NCBI RefSeq assembly: GCF_023276655.1
Contig: NZ_JALGRK010000002.1
Span: forward strand, 766,433-830,432
Reading direction: 5' to 3'
DNA from: Olsenella intestinalis
Lineage (GTDB): Bacteria > Actinomycetota > Coriobacteriia > Coriobacteriales > Atopobiaceae
Length of the DNA: 64,000 nucleotides
Part shown: in pieces, positions 16,094 through 27,000 of the stretch
Numbering within the stretch: the stretch's first letter is position 1
How the letters are laid out: the number at the start of each line of letters is the position of its first letter
Notes under the pieces: generated by a model
What the model was told of the DNA's origin: nothing
The model's database searches: none
Seen by the model: only the letters and a program-made list of their open reading frames with translations
Made by a program: the position numbers and the translations under genes

Positions 16094-16933
16094 TCAGCTC
16101 AGGCTCTTCGGTACGAGTACCTTTATGTACTTGTCTCCGTCGCTCAACAGCCTGAAGACGAGCATGGCGAAGGCATCAGCGTCCACCATCCTGCTTTCCT
16201 CGCCCGAGGCGCCCTCGAGCCCCAGCTCGACCTTCACTCCTGGCACAGGTAGCTCTGTCGAATCACTCATCAGCGCGTCAGCCAGTCTCATGAACGTCGC
16301 ATGCCTCACCTCGGACCCATCGAGCTCGAATATGACAGTAACTTCGTCTGAATCGCCAGCGTTCTCGCCATCGCCAGACGACTCGGTGTCGAAGTAGGTG
16401 AAGTACGCCCCTCCGTCGTCCTCGCACGCCTGGACGAACGAGGTTGGCACCAGACGTGGGAGCAGCTCGTCTCCCTGCGACTCAATCTCGTCCTGCAAGG
16501 AATCGGCGTCACACCCCAGCAGTTCCCCCCACTCGTCCGACCCCATGGTGACCGAGAGGTCGAGAGGACTCTCGGAAGACCAGACCGTTTCCTCCCCAAC
16601 CGACTCAGCCTCGACAAGATCGACGCCCCCGTAGCAATCGAACCTCTCGACGCCCCAGTCACTCTCCACAACCATCAGGCCGTAGGAGCCATCACCCAGT
16701 GTCGCGACCTCCTCGAGCGCCTCTTCGATTGCGCTTATCGGCCCAGCATTCACGCCGGAGTACTTAACGGCGATGCCCACGTAGCCATCCCCGGCCTCGG
16801 TGGTCGTTTCGCACCAGTCGATACCGTCCCCCTCAAAGGAGAAAACTTCGGCGGCCTTCTTTGCCAGCCCCTTCCCCGCCTCCGCCTTTGTAACTACGTG
16901 AGCCTTCGCCGACACATACTGCATGGATGACAT
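16094..16933 (-). CDS. Acidic hypothetical protein, 279 aa
   Basis: The start MSSMQYVSAKAHVVTKAEAG is chosen because AAGGAAGGG lies upstream; an in-frame start 18 codons earlier has no such site. The protein is strongly acidic, especially residues 120-215 (GDGENAGDSDEVTVIFELDG). It has no signal peptide, membrane segment or recognised motif. The alternation of short hydrophobic strands and acidic turns suggests a beta-rich fold. It lies 73 bp downstream of the NERD-helicase gene on the same strand and may belong to the helicase operon. No function is proposed. Confidence 0.65.
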   Translation of the reverse strand: MSSMQYVSAKAHVVTKAEAGKGLAKKAAEVFSFEGDGIDWCETTTEAGDGYVGIAVKYSGVNAGPISAIEEALEEVATLGDGSYGLMVVESDWGVERFDCYGGVDLVEAESVGEETVWSSESPLDLSVTMGSDEWGELLGCDADSLQDEIESQGDELLPRLVPTSFVQACEDDGGAYFTYFDTESSGDGENAGDSDEVTVIFELDGSEVRHATFMRLADALMSDSTELPVPGVKVELGLEGASGEESRMVDADAFAMLVFRLLSDGDKYIKVLVPKSLS

Positions 16934-17006
16934 ATGATCGCCTACCCTTCCTTTGTTCCCTTGGCTGCCTCGCCCGCCACTCACCAATAACGCAACTGCC
17001 TCATAC

Positions 17007-18725
17007 TCACTTGCTCACGTTCACGGCCCCGAGCTGCTTGGCGAGCCTTGACACCGGCTTCCTCTTGCCATCAACACCAAGGAGTGCAAGCGTCGCAAGG
17101 CAGCCCCTCTCCTCCATGTCGCACACGATCCTGAGCTCGTGCTTCGCGCGTGAGGCACCCGTGTAGAAGACCATCCCAGGTTCGGGGTCGTAGGTGCGCG
17201 TCGGCGGCTCCCACACGCTCTCGTCCACGTCGACGAGGATGACCGCGTCGGCCTCGAGCCCCTTGAACTTGCGGCAAGTGCTGAATCTGATTCCCGAAGA
17301 CCGCCAACGCCCATCTTTTACGTATGCCCTCAGGGCGCTTGACGCCTCGGTTTTGCAGGTAAGGATTACGACGTTGTCCAGACCGCGCTTCCGAAACTCT
17401 CTCAGTTGCTCATCGACATAGGACGCCTGTGCCATCCGATCCTCCGAGGCGAAGAGCTGGGGAGGGCCGCTCGTCCGCGCCCCCTCGAGCACCTCCGCAT
17501 CCTTCGTCTCCCCGATCGAGCGCATAGAGCACCGCGCGATGCCCTCCGTGTTCCTGCAGTTGACGTAGAGCGTGAGCTTGCAGTCGGCATCGTTGATGAA
17601 CCGCGGCATCTCGGACCCCTGCACGAACTGCCTTCGGTCATAGAAGAGGTAGAACGTCCCGTTCTTGGCGCTGACAAGCTCGAGGAGGATGTCGAGAATC
17701 GAGGCGTCCTCGATAGATGCGACGCCAAAGTCCTGCCCCTCGTCAACGATCACGTGGTCGTAGGGGAACCCGCCGTCCTCCAGATGCGCCATGAGCCTCT
17801 CCGCCAGGGCGTAATAGTCCGGCTCCGCCGTGCGGCACATGCTGCAAGCAAAGCCCGCAATGGTACGGACGTCGATGTTTTGCTGGTCGGATAGCCTCTT
17901 AGCGATGTCGTCCTTGAGCAGGGCGTTGTAGCAGAGGAAGAGGACCTTCCCCTCCCGCGCGACGCGGCGGGCGCGCTCCATGGCGACGAGCGTCTTGCCG
18001 GTGCCCGCGGCACCATTGATCACGGCGAACCGCTGGTCGCGGATGAAGTCGAGCACCCTTGTCTGGGAGTCGAGGAGCCTGGCGAAGACCACGTCGGCCA
18101 GGTCGTAGTGCATGCGCGTGGTGGGGACGATGGAGAACTCTGGACACAACACCCGCTGCACGACGTCCTTCGCCTCGATGTGACTGAGCCGCGTCTCGCG
18201 CCCGTACATGTCAATCGAGAAGATGCGGCGGATGGCGGGCTCAGGGTTTCTGAGGTCGTCGAGGAAGAGCGTGATGTCCCTGCTCGCATCGGGCGGCAGG
18301 GAGAAGCCGGAGAACTCCTCGCGCGTCAGGCTCACGAACCAGACGGCATGCATGAACTTGCAGCGATCCACCAGGGCGCCAAGACCGCGCTCGTCGAAGC
18401 ACTTCATGATGCGGTACTTGGCGCCGCTCACCTGGCGGTAGGGGCCCTCGCGAGACATCATCTCTCCCGAGCCGTAGTACCAGACGCCGTCCTGGCACCG
18501 CGCCGCCCCCGCCTTCGCCTCGACGCACAGGATGCCCAGCTCGGGGTGGAAGACCACGAAGTCCGCCTCGCGCTCCACGTAGCTGCCCCCATGCGTGGAT
18601 ACCGAGTCGAACGAGTGGACGACGTAGAAGTCGTCAGGCAACAGGCTGAGCGCGTGGTAGATGTACCCTTCCCTACTCGACGCCGTATGAGCCCGTGGAC
18701 CAGTCGAGGGAATCATCTTGGCCAT
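17007..18725 (-). CDS. NERD-domain DNA/RNA helicase (UvrD/DUF2075-like)
   Basis: This 572-aa protein has an N-terminal NERD nuclease-like domain (residues about 15-110) with the characteristic EREADFVVFHPELGILCVEA, where the Asp and Glu-x-Lys (VEAKAG) form the predicted PD-(D/E)xK-type site. A superfamily 1 helicase core follows: Walker A GAAGTGKT near 245, Walker B HVIVDEGQDF near 330, then FYDRRQ, YVNCRNTEGIA and a C-terminal FKGLEADAVILVDVD and YTGASRAKHEL motif VI region. NERD helicases are found in plasmids and defence islands and process damaged or foreign DNA. The gene starts four bases after the DUF1998-helicase stop, with its GGAGGAG site inside that gene, so the two are translationally close-coupled. 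Confidence 0.9.
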   Translation of the reverse strand: MAKMIPSTGPRAHTASSREGYIYHALSLLPDDFYVVHSFDSVSTHGGSYVEREADFVVFHPELGILCVEAKAGAARCQDGVWYYGSGEMMSREGPYRQVSGAKYRIMKCFDERGLGALVDRCKFMHAVWFVSLTREEFSGFSLPPDASRDITLFLDDLRNPEPAIRRIFSIDMYGRETRLSHIEAKDVVQRVLCPEFSIVPTTRMHYDLADVVFARLLDSQTRVLDFIRDQRFAVINGAAGTGKTLVAMERARRVAREGKVLFLCYNALLKDDIAKRLSDQQNIDVRTIAGFACSMCRTAEPDYYALAERLMAHLEDGGFPYDHVIVDEGQDFGVASIEDASILDILLELVSAKNGTFYLFYDRRQFVQGSEMPRFINDADCKLTLYVNCRNTEGIARCSMRSIGETKDAEVLEGARTSGPPQLFASEDRMAQASYVDEQLREFRKRGLDNVVILTCKTEASSALRAYVKDGRWRSSGIRFSTCRKFKGLEADAVILVDVDESVWEPPTRTYDPEPGMVFYTGASRAKHELRIVCDMEERGCLATLALLGVDGKRKPVSRLAKQLGAVNVSK

Positions 18726-18729
18726 CGGC

Positions 18730-21700
18730 TTACTCCTCCCCGTGCGCCACGAGGGCGTCTATGACATCCTGTGGGAGGTCCTCGCCCATCACGAAGGACG
18801 TCCATCCCGATGGTCTGCTTGACAGCCCGGCCTCCCTGAACTCTTCGAGCGAACCCGCACCGTGCAGGAGAATCCGAGCCTCCCTCCAAGCTAGGATCAC
18901 GTCAGCCTCGCCTCCCGCCGGGCTTGAGAGCGTCACCTCGCACTCGGGCCGTTCGAGGTCGAGGTCGTCGCCAAGCCTCGCAAGCTGCTCGACGAATTTC
19001 CTCTCGTCGTCGCCCTCGCAGAGCCTGAGGGCATAACGGCACGCCGTCGAGAATCTCTCGCCCGACAGGTCGAGCGTGAACCCGGCATTCAGCGCCACGT
19101 CGTTTTCGGCCCCATCTCCGCTGGCTTCATCGCCGACGGTATCCACGTAGAACGACCCGTCCCTGCCCAGCAGGAACCCGAGGATCCGCTTGGCGGCACC
19201 CCTGGAGAGCTTCGCCTGCCTGCCCTGGTTGTAGTAGTTTGCGATGCAACCGTAACAGCAGGTCTCCTCTCCGCAGCTGCAGTTCGCCACGACATCGTAA
19301 GCGGTCTCGACAAGCCGCTCAATCTCGCCGCTCAGCTGCTTGGCGTGGCCCGCGCCGCCCGGCACGCTGTCGTACAGCATGACAGAGCGACGGTTGGCGT
19401 CCCCCTGATACATGGTGCCGCCCAGCTCAGTCTCCGGAACCTCGAGGATGCGCGAGGCAGCCGCGACAATCGCCCACATGACCGACTCCCACGCCTCGTC
19501 ATCCTCCGTGCCGAGCCCGTTCACGAGGAACGAGAGCTCGAGCACGTCGCTCGTGAACGAAGTCCCAAGCGCGTTGTAGTGCGCAATGAAGGGGTCGGCA
19601 ACGTTCTTCTCGCAGTAGTACAGGTGCTCGATCGCGTCGCTGCCTGTCGACGCCGCGCCGCAGTACGTGCAGACGCTGAACCCCTTACCCCCAGCCGTGT
19701 TGACGAGGCAGAGCTCGCCGTTGGTCGCATACTTGGCTGACACGACCCCACCCGCAAATCCGACGTTGACACTTGGCGCCTCGGCAGGCCAGTGCTGGCT
19801 GAAGAACACCTGTGCATACCCGCGCGAGCGAGGCCGGCGCAGCCCGATTCCCCGCCTCTGCCGCTTTCCCTCGAAGCCGTAGCTCGGCACGAGCAGGCGG
19901 TTCTTGAGCGTGAAGCTCTGCCTGCATACCGGGCACTCGTACTCGTCGCTTCTGTTGTCTATGGGCCAGGCGAAGGTCTTGCACTCGGGGCACATGCCGT
20001 AGCTGCGCACGATGGGCTCCTGAGCGCGCGGACGCCTGATGCCCACGGATTTCCACAATACCTTTCCCGCCACGACCTCGGCACCCGGAGCGTACTCACG
20101 CACGGCCTGGCGCATGCCTCGCTGTAGCTGCAGCCTCCCGTCACCCGTGTCGGCAGACGCCTCGGGGAGGTGAAGCTCGACCAGGTCGGTCGGGAACCCG
20201 TACTTGGGCAGCACGCCGCCATCGGCTAGTACGTCTATGGTTGCCTCATCCTCGAGATGGCCCCGGGTATCCATGAGTGCCTTTGCACGGTTGGTCGCGC
20301 CCTCTTCCATCGCCTGGTCTATGCCGTCCTGAACGCGCATGTAGTCCTGGTGCTTGATGCCATGCACCCAGAGGAGACGCCCCATGCCCTCGCCCGTCGT
20401 GGGGTCGCCCGGCGCCAGCAGGCCCTCAATCCAGCTCCAGTCTTCGATTCCGAGCCTCTCGGACAGCCCCTCCTCCTTGCCAAAGACTGTCTCCAGTTGC
20501 GAGATTACCCTCTCGGGATGCCCTACGAGGTATGATCTCAGGTCCTCCAACCCTTGAGGCTCCGCCTTTCCGAGGGCCATGAACCCGTGGTACTTCTTCG
20601 ACATCCCCTCGTTGCCACGCGCACGGAAGAACTCCGAAAGCGCGACTGCGTACGCATGCCTGCAAGCGATCTGGTCGTTGCCGAGGTAGCAATACGGCAC
20701 CCTCGTCGCGCCCGTGATCATCTTCGCCGGGTCCTCGAAGAACGCCACGTCGTGGGGACGCAGCCGCGCGAAGGTGATAGCGTACCCCGGCATGCCCGCA
20801 CGCCTGCCCACGCGTCCCGCGCGCTGCGTATAGTTTGCGGTCGTCGGCGGCACGTTGCGCATGAAGATGGTCCGCAGGTCGCCCACGTCCACGCCGAGCT
20901 CGAAGGTGGTCGTGCAGGAGAGCACGTTAACATCACCGTTGATGAAGTCGACCTGAATCTCGCGCGCCTTCTTGGTGGACAGCTGCGCCGTGTGCTCCTC
21001 GATTCTGAGCGGCAGGGCCTCCTCGGAATAGACCTCCTTGTAGAATCGGTCCTTCCCAAGCGCCTCGGCATAGGTGGTCTTCACCATGTGCCCGTCGCAC
21101 TTGCTCGTGGTGCACACGCCCCTGGTGTCTAGGTGCGTCGCGCACCCGCAAGTGTCGCAAACGTACAGCCTGTCCTGCGATGTCCTCGGAAACATGGTCC
21201 AGAGGTCTCGATCGAGCTTGAAATGGTCCTTCCCACCTGTCATGACGTTGTCCACGGTCAGGCGAAGGCTCTTCATGGCGCCAAGGTAGTCGCAGATAAA
21301 CTTGTACAGGCTCCTGAGTATTTCGACGGCTTGCTCGCGCGTTAGTTCGACCCCATGTACCGTCTGTGCGTACTTGCGGATGAACCTGCTGCGCTTGTTC
21401 TCCGTCGTCTTGGGGGATCCGACGAACTGGATGGTCCCCGAGTCACCGTCCCTCCCGCCCTCGGTCACGGGCGTGCCGAGGTAACGCTTGGGCAGGTACT
21501 CCCTGGTGTACGCGTCAGCCCCCTGGCGCAGCTGCGCGACCTCGCCAGATGCATCGATAGCTCCGCGCTCTCGCAGCGTCTCGAGGCACACGGTGGCTAG
21601 CAGGGCGTAGTCATCAGCATTGAGCCAGGTGTACCTCGACATCTCCGGTCGCGCCAGTTGTTTTGCTATTACGCCCTGAACCCTCGGGTCTTTCATGCCG

Positions 21701-24033
21701 TCGGCAAACGCCGTCGGCTCTACCCTGATGACGCCCAGCCCGTCGAGACTGTTGCGCGAGTCCTCCGCCTGGAGCTCGTCGGTCACCCAAGCCGTGGCCT
21801 GCGCCTTACGATCCACGCGCTCCATGAGGCCTGGATACTTGAGTGCTCCAGTGCCAGCAAGCCAGTCGGCTACGCTGGTGGGGCTGCATCCATGCTCCGC
21901 GTCACCGAGAGCCTCCACAGCCTCGCGTATGGCCTGGCGCCTCGTAATGCTCCCGTACGTGCGCTCCATCGCGGGAGCGAAGAAGGCCGCGTCCTGGCGC
22001 CTGTCCGAGAAGCAGATGACGCTGCCTGCCCCGCGCTCCTCCTCCGCGAGCCCCACGAACAGGTCATCGGCGTCCTCTTCCTTCTTCTCGAATGGCGGGA
22101 CGTCGCGAACGAGGTCGTAGCATATGACGCTGCCAGCAGCCTCTGGTGAGACGCGCATGGGCTGGATGGCGACCCTGCTCTGGTAGCCGCAGTGGCCGCA
22201 CTTGGCGTCATCCTCGGTTGCCTTCCCCGCAGCAAGGGGGATGCGTTTGACCGTCGGGTGTGCGAACCGATGCCCGCCGCCATCTCTGCCGTCGTGCCGA
22301 GACCCGCAGACGGGGCAGAGCCACTCGAGCTCCTCACCCTCGTCCAGGTCGGCCTCGTCGTCGAGTAGTCGGTAATAGGAGTGGGGCAGGAAGCCCTCGT
22401 CCGCGTCGGTCCCCTCATGGCGGGAGCTAAGCCACGGCGGCAGGCCCGCCTTCCCGGCCTCTGGCGTCCCCAGCACGTACGCCTGACCGCAATGCCTGCA
22501 CACCGAGACCTCGTATACGGGAACGGGTCCCTCGAGCCCGCAGTCCTCCTCGACCGTCTTCTGCGAGATGAGCTTTCGGGTCCACAGGTTGATGTAGAGG
22601 CCCTCGGGCGCCCGGAGGAAGGAGTGATATCGGCTCGAAAGGATCGGCACTCCCGCAGACCTCTGCGCAAGCGAGAGGACGTCCACCATTGCCGAGAGGG
22701 CCTCGACACCCTCGTCGTCGCCCCTAAGCCCTGGTATTCCCAGACGGTCGATTTCGTCCAGCGAGGTGAGGTCGATGACGCTCCGCGAGGTCTCGTGGAC
22801 CAACGTGGACGTCGATTCCTCCCCAAGAAGCAACGTCCCCAGTCCCAGGAGAGGCGCCGCCTGCGCGCCGAGCATCGCGAGCTCTTCCTCGGGGACTATA
22901 CCGGTAAGCACCCCAGCTATGGCTGCAGCATCCGCATCTTCGTCATTAAGCACCTCACGCAGCCTCACCCATGCCTCCATGGGAAGCCGTCCCCACGGAT
23001 TTCGCAGATAATCCTCCGGCCAGTCCTTGTCGCTCGTAATGACGTCCACATCCCCTTCCTTCGAGAACAACTCGCCAAACAGGTCCTGCGCGAACTGCGC
23101 CACCTTGGGGGTGTCCTCCTCGGTTCCGATGGTCGCGGAGGTCGCATAGCAGCGCAATGCAGGCGCCTCGCCCGTCTCCGCTGCTATGCGCGCCTTCAAC
23201 CTGCGCAGCAGGAAGGCAATCTCGGTCCCGAGAGCACCCGTGTAGACGTGGGCCTCGTCGATGGCGATGTGGCGCCATTTCGCACCGAAGACGCTGCCGA
23301 ACAGCGGCGCGTCCTCGGGACGCAGCAGCAGGTACTCGAGCATCGAGTAGTTGGTGAGCAGGATGTTGGGCGGGCTCTTGCGGATCTCCTCGCGCGAGAT
23401 GATCTCGTTGTCAAGCTTTTGCGCGTTGGGGTTCTCATCCCGCCACCTGTTGATGGCGTCGACGCGTTTCTCGGCAGTGTCGCCCGTATAGCGGCCGAAG
23501 GTGATATCGGTCCCCTCCAGCAGCTCCCGGAGGCGCTTGAGCTGGTCGTTCGCGAGCGCGTTCATCGGGTACATGATGAGCGCACGCACCCCGTCGCTCG
23601 CCCCCTCGCGCTCGAACTCCGTCAGGATGTCGTTGAGAATGGGGAGGAGGAAGCATTCCGTCTTGCCGCTTCCCGTGCCCGTCACGACGGCGAGGTTGTG
23701 GCCCGAGTTCGCCTTGCGGATGGCACGGACCTGGTGCGAGTACAGAGGCCTATCAGGGTCGAAGCGCTTGGGGTCCCCGCTACCAAGCGAGAGGATTGAC
23801 TGGCAGAGCTCGCCACTCTCGACGAGCTGCCGAGGCGTCTCAGCCTTCACGTAGGGAGGTGCCGCCTCGACGAAGGGGCCCTTGGCGAGGTACCCCCTTG
23901 TTGCGAGCACCTGCTCGAGCTGGCGCTGGAGACCCTCGTCCGCAAAGTGGATAGTGGTCGCGAGATAGTCGCGATACGAATCCTCGATTCGCTTTGCGGT
24001 CTCTATGGGGTTGAATGGTTTCGTGGTGCTCAT
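18730..24033 (-). CDS. Giant DEAH-box helicase with DUF1998-type C-terminus (DruE/MrfA-like)
   Basis: This 1767-aa protein starts MSTTKPFNPIETAKRIED, placed by AGAGGTGAG; a start five codons upstream would overlap the preceding gene. The N-terminal helicase lobe has Walker A VTGTGSGKTE (about 118), LTNYSMLEYLL and DEAH in HIAIDEAHVYTG (about 258). A FSDRRQDAAFFAPA motif (about 690) is typical of DUF1998-linked helicases. Lobe two has TTTFELGVDVGDL and NYTQRAGRVGRRAG. Zn-binding CPECK/CPVC pairs and the C-terminal YDSVPGGAGHA...CSCGEETCCYGC cluster follow (about 1580-1660). DrmA, DruE and MrfA share this architecture. It follows the 1018-aa gene by four bases, as expected of one complex. Confidence 0.92.
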   Translation of the reverse strand: MSTTKPFNPIETAKRIEDSYRDYLATTIHFADEGLQRQLEQVLATRGYLAKGPFVEAAPPYVKAETPRQLVESGELCQSILSLGSGDPKRFDPDRPLYSHQVRAIRKANSGHNLAVVTGTGSGKTECFLLPILNDILTEFEREGASDGVRALIMYPMNALANDQLKRLRELLEGTDITFGRYTGDTAEKRVDAINRWRDENPNAQKLDNEIISREEIRKSPPNILLTNYSMLEYLLLRPEDAPLFGSVFGAKWRHIAIDEAHVYTGALGTEIAFLLRRLKARIAAETGEAPALRCYATSATIGTEEDTPKVAQFAQDLFGELFSKEGDVDVITSDKDWPEDYLRNPWGRLPMEAWVRLREVLNDEDADAAAIAGVLTGIVPEEELAMLGAQAAPLLGLGTLLLGEESTSTLVHETSRSVIDLTSLDEIDRLGIPGLRGDDEGVEALSAMVDVLSLAQRSAGVPILSSRYHSFLRAPEGLYINLWTRKLISQKTVEEDCGLEGPVPVYEVSVCRHCGQAYVLGTPEAGKAGLPPWLSSRHEGTDADEGFLPHSYYRLLDDEADLDEGEELEWLCPVCGSRHDGRDGGGHRFAHPTVKRIPLAAGKATEDDAKCGHCGYQSRVAIQPMRVSPEAAGSVICYDLVRDVPPFEKKEEDADDLFVGLAEEERGAGSVICFSDRRQDAAFFAPAMERTYGSITRRQAIREAVEALGDAEHGCSPTSVADWLAGTGALKYPGLMERVDRKAQATAWVTDELQAEDSRNSLDGLGVIRVEPTAFADGMKDPRVQGVIAKQLARPEMSRYTWLNADDYALLATVCLETLRERGAIDASGEVAQLRQGADAYTREYLPKRYLGTPVTEGGRDGDSGTIQFVGSPKTTENKRSRFIRKYAQTVHGVELTREQAVEILRSLYKFICDYLGAMKSLRLTVDNVMTGGKDHFKLDRDLWTMFPRTSQDRLYVCDTCGCATHLDTRGVCTTSKCDGHMVKTTYAEALGKDRFYKEVYSEEALPLRIEEHTAQLSTKKAREIQVDFINGDVNVLSCTTTFELGVDVGDLRTIFMRNVPPTTANYTQRAGRVGRRAGMPGYAITFARLRPHDVAFFEDPAKMITGATRVPYCYLGNDQIACRHAYAVALSEFFRARGNEGMSKKYHGFMALGKAEPQGLEDLRSYLVGHPERVISQLETVFGKEEGLSERLGIEDWSWIEGLLAPGDPTTGEGMGRLLWVHGIKHQDYMRVQDGIDQAMEEGATNRAKALMDTRGHLEDEATIDVLADGGVLPKYGFPTDLVELHLPEASADTGDGRLQLQRGMRQAVREYAPGAEVVAGKVLWKSVGIRRPRAQEPIVRSYGMCPECKTFAWPIDNRSDEYECPVCRQSFTLKNRLLVPSYGFEGKRQRRGIGLRRPRSRGYAQVFFSQHWPAEAPSVNVGFAGGVVSAKYATNGELCLVNTAGGKGFSVCTYCGAASTGSDAIEHLYYCEKNVADPFIAHYNALGTSFTSDVLELSFLVNGLGTEDDEAWESVMWAIVAAASRILEVPETELGGTMYQGDANRRSVMLYDSVPGGAGHAKQLSGEIERLVETAYDVVANCSCGEETCCYGCIANYYNQGRQAKLSRGAAKRILGFLLGRDGSFYVDTVGDEASGDGAENDVALNAGFTLDLSGERFSTACRYALRLCEGDDERKFVEQLARLGDDLDLERPECEVTLSSPAGGEADVILAWREARILLHGAGSLEEFREAGLSSRPSGWTSFVMGEDLPQDVIDALVAHGEE

Positions 24034-24037
24034 GAAC

Positions 24038-27000
24038 TCACCTCTCAAACGGCATCGTCAGTGAGTAGTCGTATTCTGGCCCCCCGAACAAGGTGAGTGG
24101 GTAGTACCTGATCCACAGCCTGCGATGGGCGTCCAGGTGTCGTACGAGGTCCTTGGGGAGCTCGGTCTTGTCGGACCCCTTAGGGAAGTCGCAGCGGAAC
24201 ACGACCTTCTCGTCACGGTCCGACCTCGCGGGCCAGAAGACTTCCGCCCCAAGATTGCACGTTGCTGGCGCCCCGAGATACAGTATGTGGCCGCTGGGGG
24301 TGTTCAGCACCTGCGGCCGCAGGAAGCCAAGCCCCTCCCTGCAGCGCAGGAGCGGCAGGTCGACCCACCCATGCCCCTTGGCCACGGTGGCGCCGAAGAA
24401 CACCGTGAGCGTGAGCTCCAGCTCGTATTGGTCACCTGGCATTCTGAGCAGCAGCTCTGGCGGAGAGAAGATGTTCGCGTAGTGGATGCCGGGGCGGCTC
24501 ATGTCGCGGTAGAAGACCGGTTGGTCGCCGAGCATCAGCAGGGCACGCCTCCGCTCGCACGCACCATGGGCCGTGATGACGATCTCGCCCTTCGCCGTGC
24601 CGAGCTCGTAGGCATCCGCATAGCTGAGGGGGCGCTCCGAGGAGATCTCTCTCACCTCGTCGCCCACATTGACGCTCACGCCTGCGAGCCGCAGGCTCAT
24701 GTCGACCTGCGCCGACTGGTCCTCCGAGGCCACCGAGAGCTGCGCCCACTCCTGGGCGAGCGGTGCGTGAAGAGGGTAGCAGTTGTCCTTCTGAATCAGG
24801 TAGGGCTGCTCGCCGTCCTCCTTGACCAAAAGATTCTCGGCAGCAGTCATCATGTACGTCGCAAGTGCGGTCCCCGCCACTGCCTGCACGACCGCCATGT
24901 TTTTCAGTGGCACGACGGCAAACGCATAGGTGAACACTGACACATCGAGGGACTTCCTGCGCACCACCAGTGTGCAGCGCTGGGCGAGGCGGGGGAAGAA
25001 GGCCACCTCACGCAGCGGCAGGGCGATGGCAGTCGGCTTCTCCCCCGTTCCCTGCACCACACGCCTCATCACCGAGTAGCGCCGCCCGTCGCACACGAGC
25101 TCCACGTCGAGGTCGTCCAGCGCAGAGACGCCGTCGGCGGCCTCAACCGTGACGACGGGAAGCGAGTCGTTCTCTCCTCTCAACCCTTCCGTCACGCCGT
25201 ACACGTCAACTCCGTCACTTGCAAAGCCGATGCATCCGGACTTCTCGATGGTGACCGTGACGTCTTCCTGCCACGTTGCCAGCTCCCTGCCGGTCGCCTC
25301 CTCGATGATGGAGCCCGACGCCCCCGGAGCCACCTCGAAGAGGCAGATCGTGCGGTCGCTCCACTCGGCGGAGGGGGACCGCGTCTCTATGGGCTCCATG
25401 CCGGGGCCGGGGACGACCCTGCGGCCACCCTTGACGACGTATGCGACCGTCCTCTTGCGCGCAATGCGGTCGCCACGCCTACGCAGCCTGAACGTCCCGT
25501 CCGGAATCTGGAGGAACTCGAGGCACCCGGGCTTTGTCCGCACGAAGGCCTGCTCAAGTGATGCCTCCTCGGCCCATGCGTCACCGGGTCCCTTGTGCAT
25601 GAGCTTGATCTCCACCTCATAGCCCGGCATGGGCGGCAAAGTGGCCGAGCCCTCCTCCACGATGCAGCCTCGCACGTCACGTGCGACCTCGGCGCTCCGT
25701 AACAGGTTTCCGTTCACGAAAAAGTCGACCCTGTCCCCCTGGTACTCTTCCGGGAGGACGCACTTCTTCCACCTGATGCGGGCCTGGCCGATGTTGAGGT
25801 CCAAGAGCAGCTGGCTCTCGGGCAGGTAGAGCAGGTCGCCTGCGCGACGGGACGAGGAGGTCTGAACTCCCCCACGAGTGGACTGACCGCCATGGCCGCC
25901 ACGGCCTTTCCTCCCCTGCAGCTCCGAAAGGGCATCCAGCGCCGTGTCTGGCAAGCCCGAGCTGGTAAGCATGGTTACGCCCACATGTGAGGAGGGTACG
26001 GTATGGCGCTGGGCGACGGCAAGTGCGACGGCAAGTGCGGCATCGAGCATCGGCACAAGGATTGTCTCGGATGCCTTGCCGAGGATGTTAAGGGTGGTGG
26101 CATTGGGAACGTAGCTGCCCTCGCGAATCTCCGCGAGCACCTTACGACCGTCAACCTGATAGCCGAAGGCGAAGGGTTCTCGCACGGCTTTCCGTGCGAT
26201 GGGAAGCAGCGCCTTGTCCCACAGGTCACGCCACAGGTCCTGGGAGAGCCCGCCGTGCAGCATGGCAGTGTAGAAGTAGTAGAAGTCACGCTCGTCAGAG
26301 CCGTACGTTGGCATGCCTCGCTTCTCAAGGCACGCAATCATGAGACGCTTGAACTCCTGTTGTGGCTTTTGCTTAGTAATGCCCAGCGAGGCGAAGAGGT
26401 TGCCCCAGAGGTTCTCGCCGTCGAATGAGACGCGAACCTGGTCGGCACAGAACAGGATGAACGCGTTCGGCACGTGCGCCAGGATAATCCCATAGACGAT
26501 GCGCATCTGCCGTTGGTAGCGCCTAAGTAGTGTCCTAAAGCAGCTTGACAGCTCATCAAGCTCTGCGGCGAAATCCTCAAAGGCCTCGAAGGCGAGATAG
26601 TCAGTCCCACGGTCAGCAAGCGCATCAAGGGACCTCTTTGCCCGCGCCTCGAACTCGAGCAGACATTTGCCTGTCTGGTCAGTCGGCATGGGAGGCACAT
26701 AGACTCTCGACTGTCCTGAGGCGGGCCGGTCGGGAGGGCTGTTGCGCGAGTAAGAGTCACTGCGCGTCATTCGACGGCCCTCTGTTCTCACAGGGGGCCT
26801 CGTAGCCGCATGGCGGGCGATTACTTCATCCGCATCGCTTCTGGCGCCACTCTGTCTATCCATCGCCTTCGCCACGAATGCGGAAGGGTCCGCCTGGTAC
26901 GAGCGCTTGAGCGCGTCGAGGGCGTCAATCGTTCGGAAGTCGCGCCCCAGGCGCCGATCGACATCCCGGTCGGGCGCATCGAACGCCTCAGGCAGGGTTG

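Noticed and set aside
22381-23799. 472-codon plus-strand frame inside the giant helicase gene
   Set aside because: Antisense of helicase motifs that are clearly real on the minus strand.
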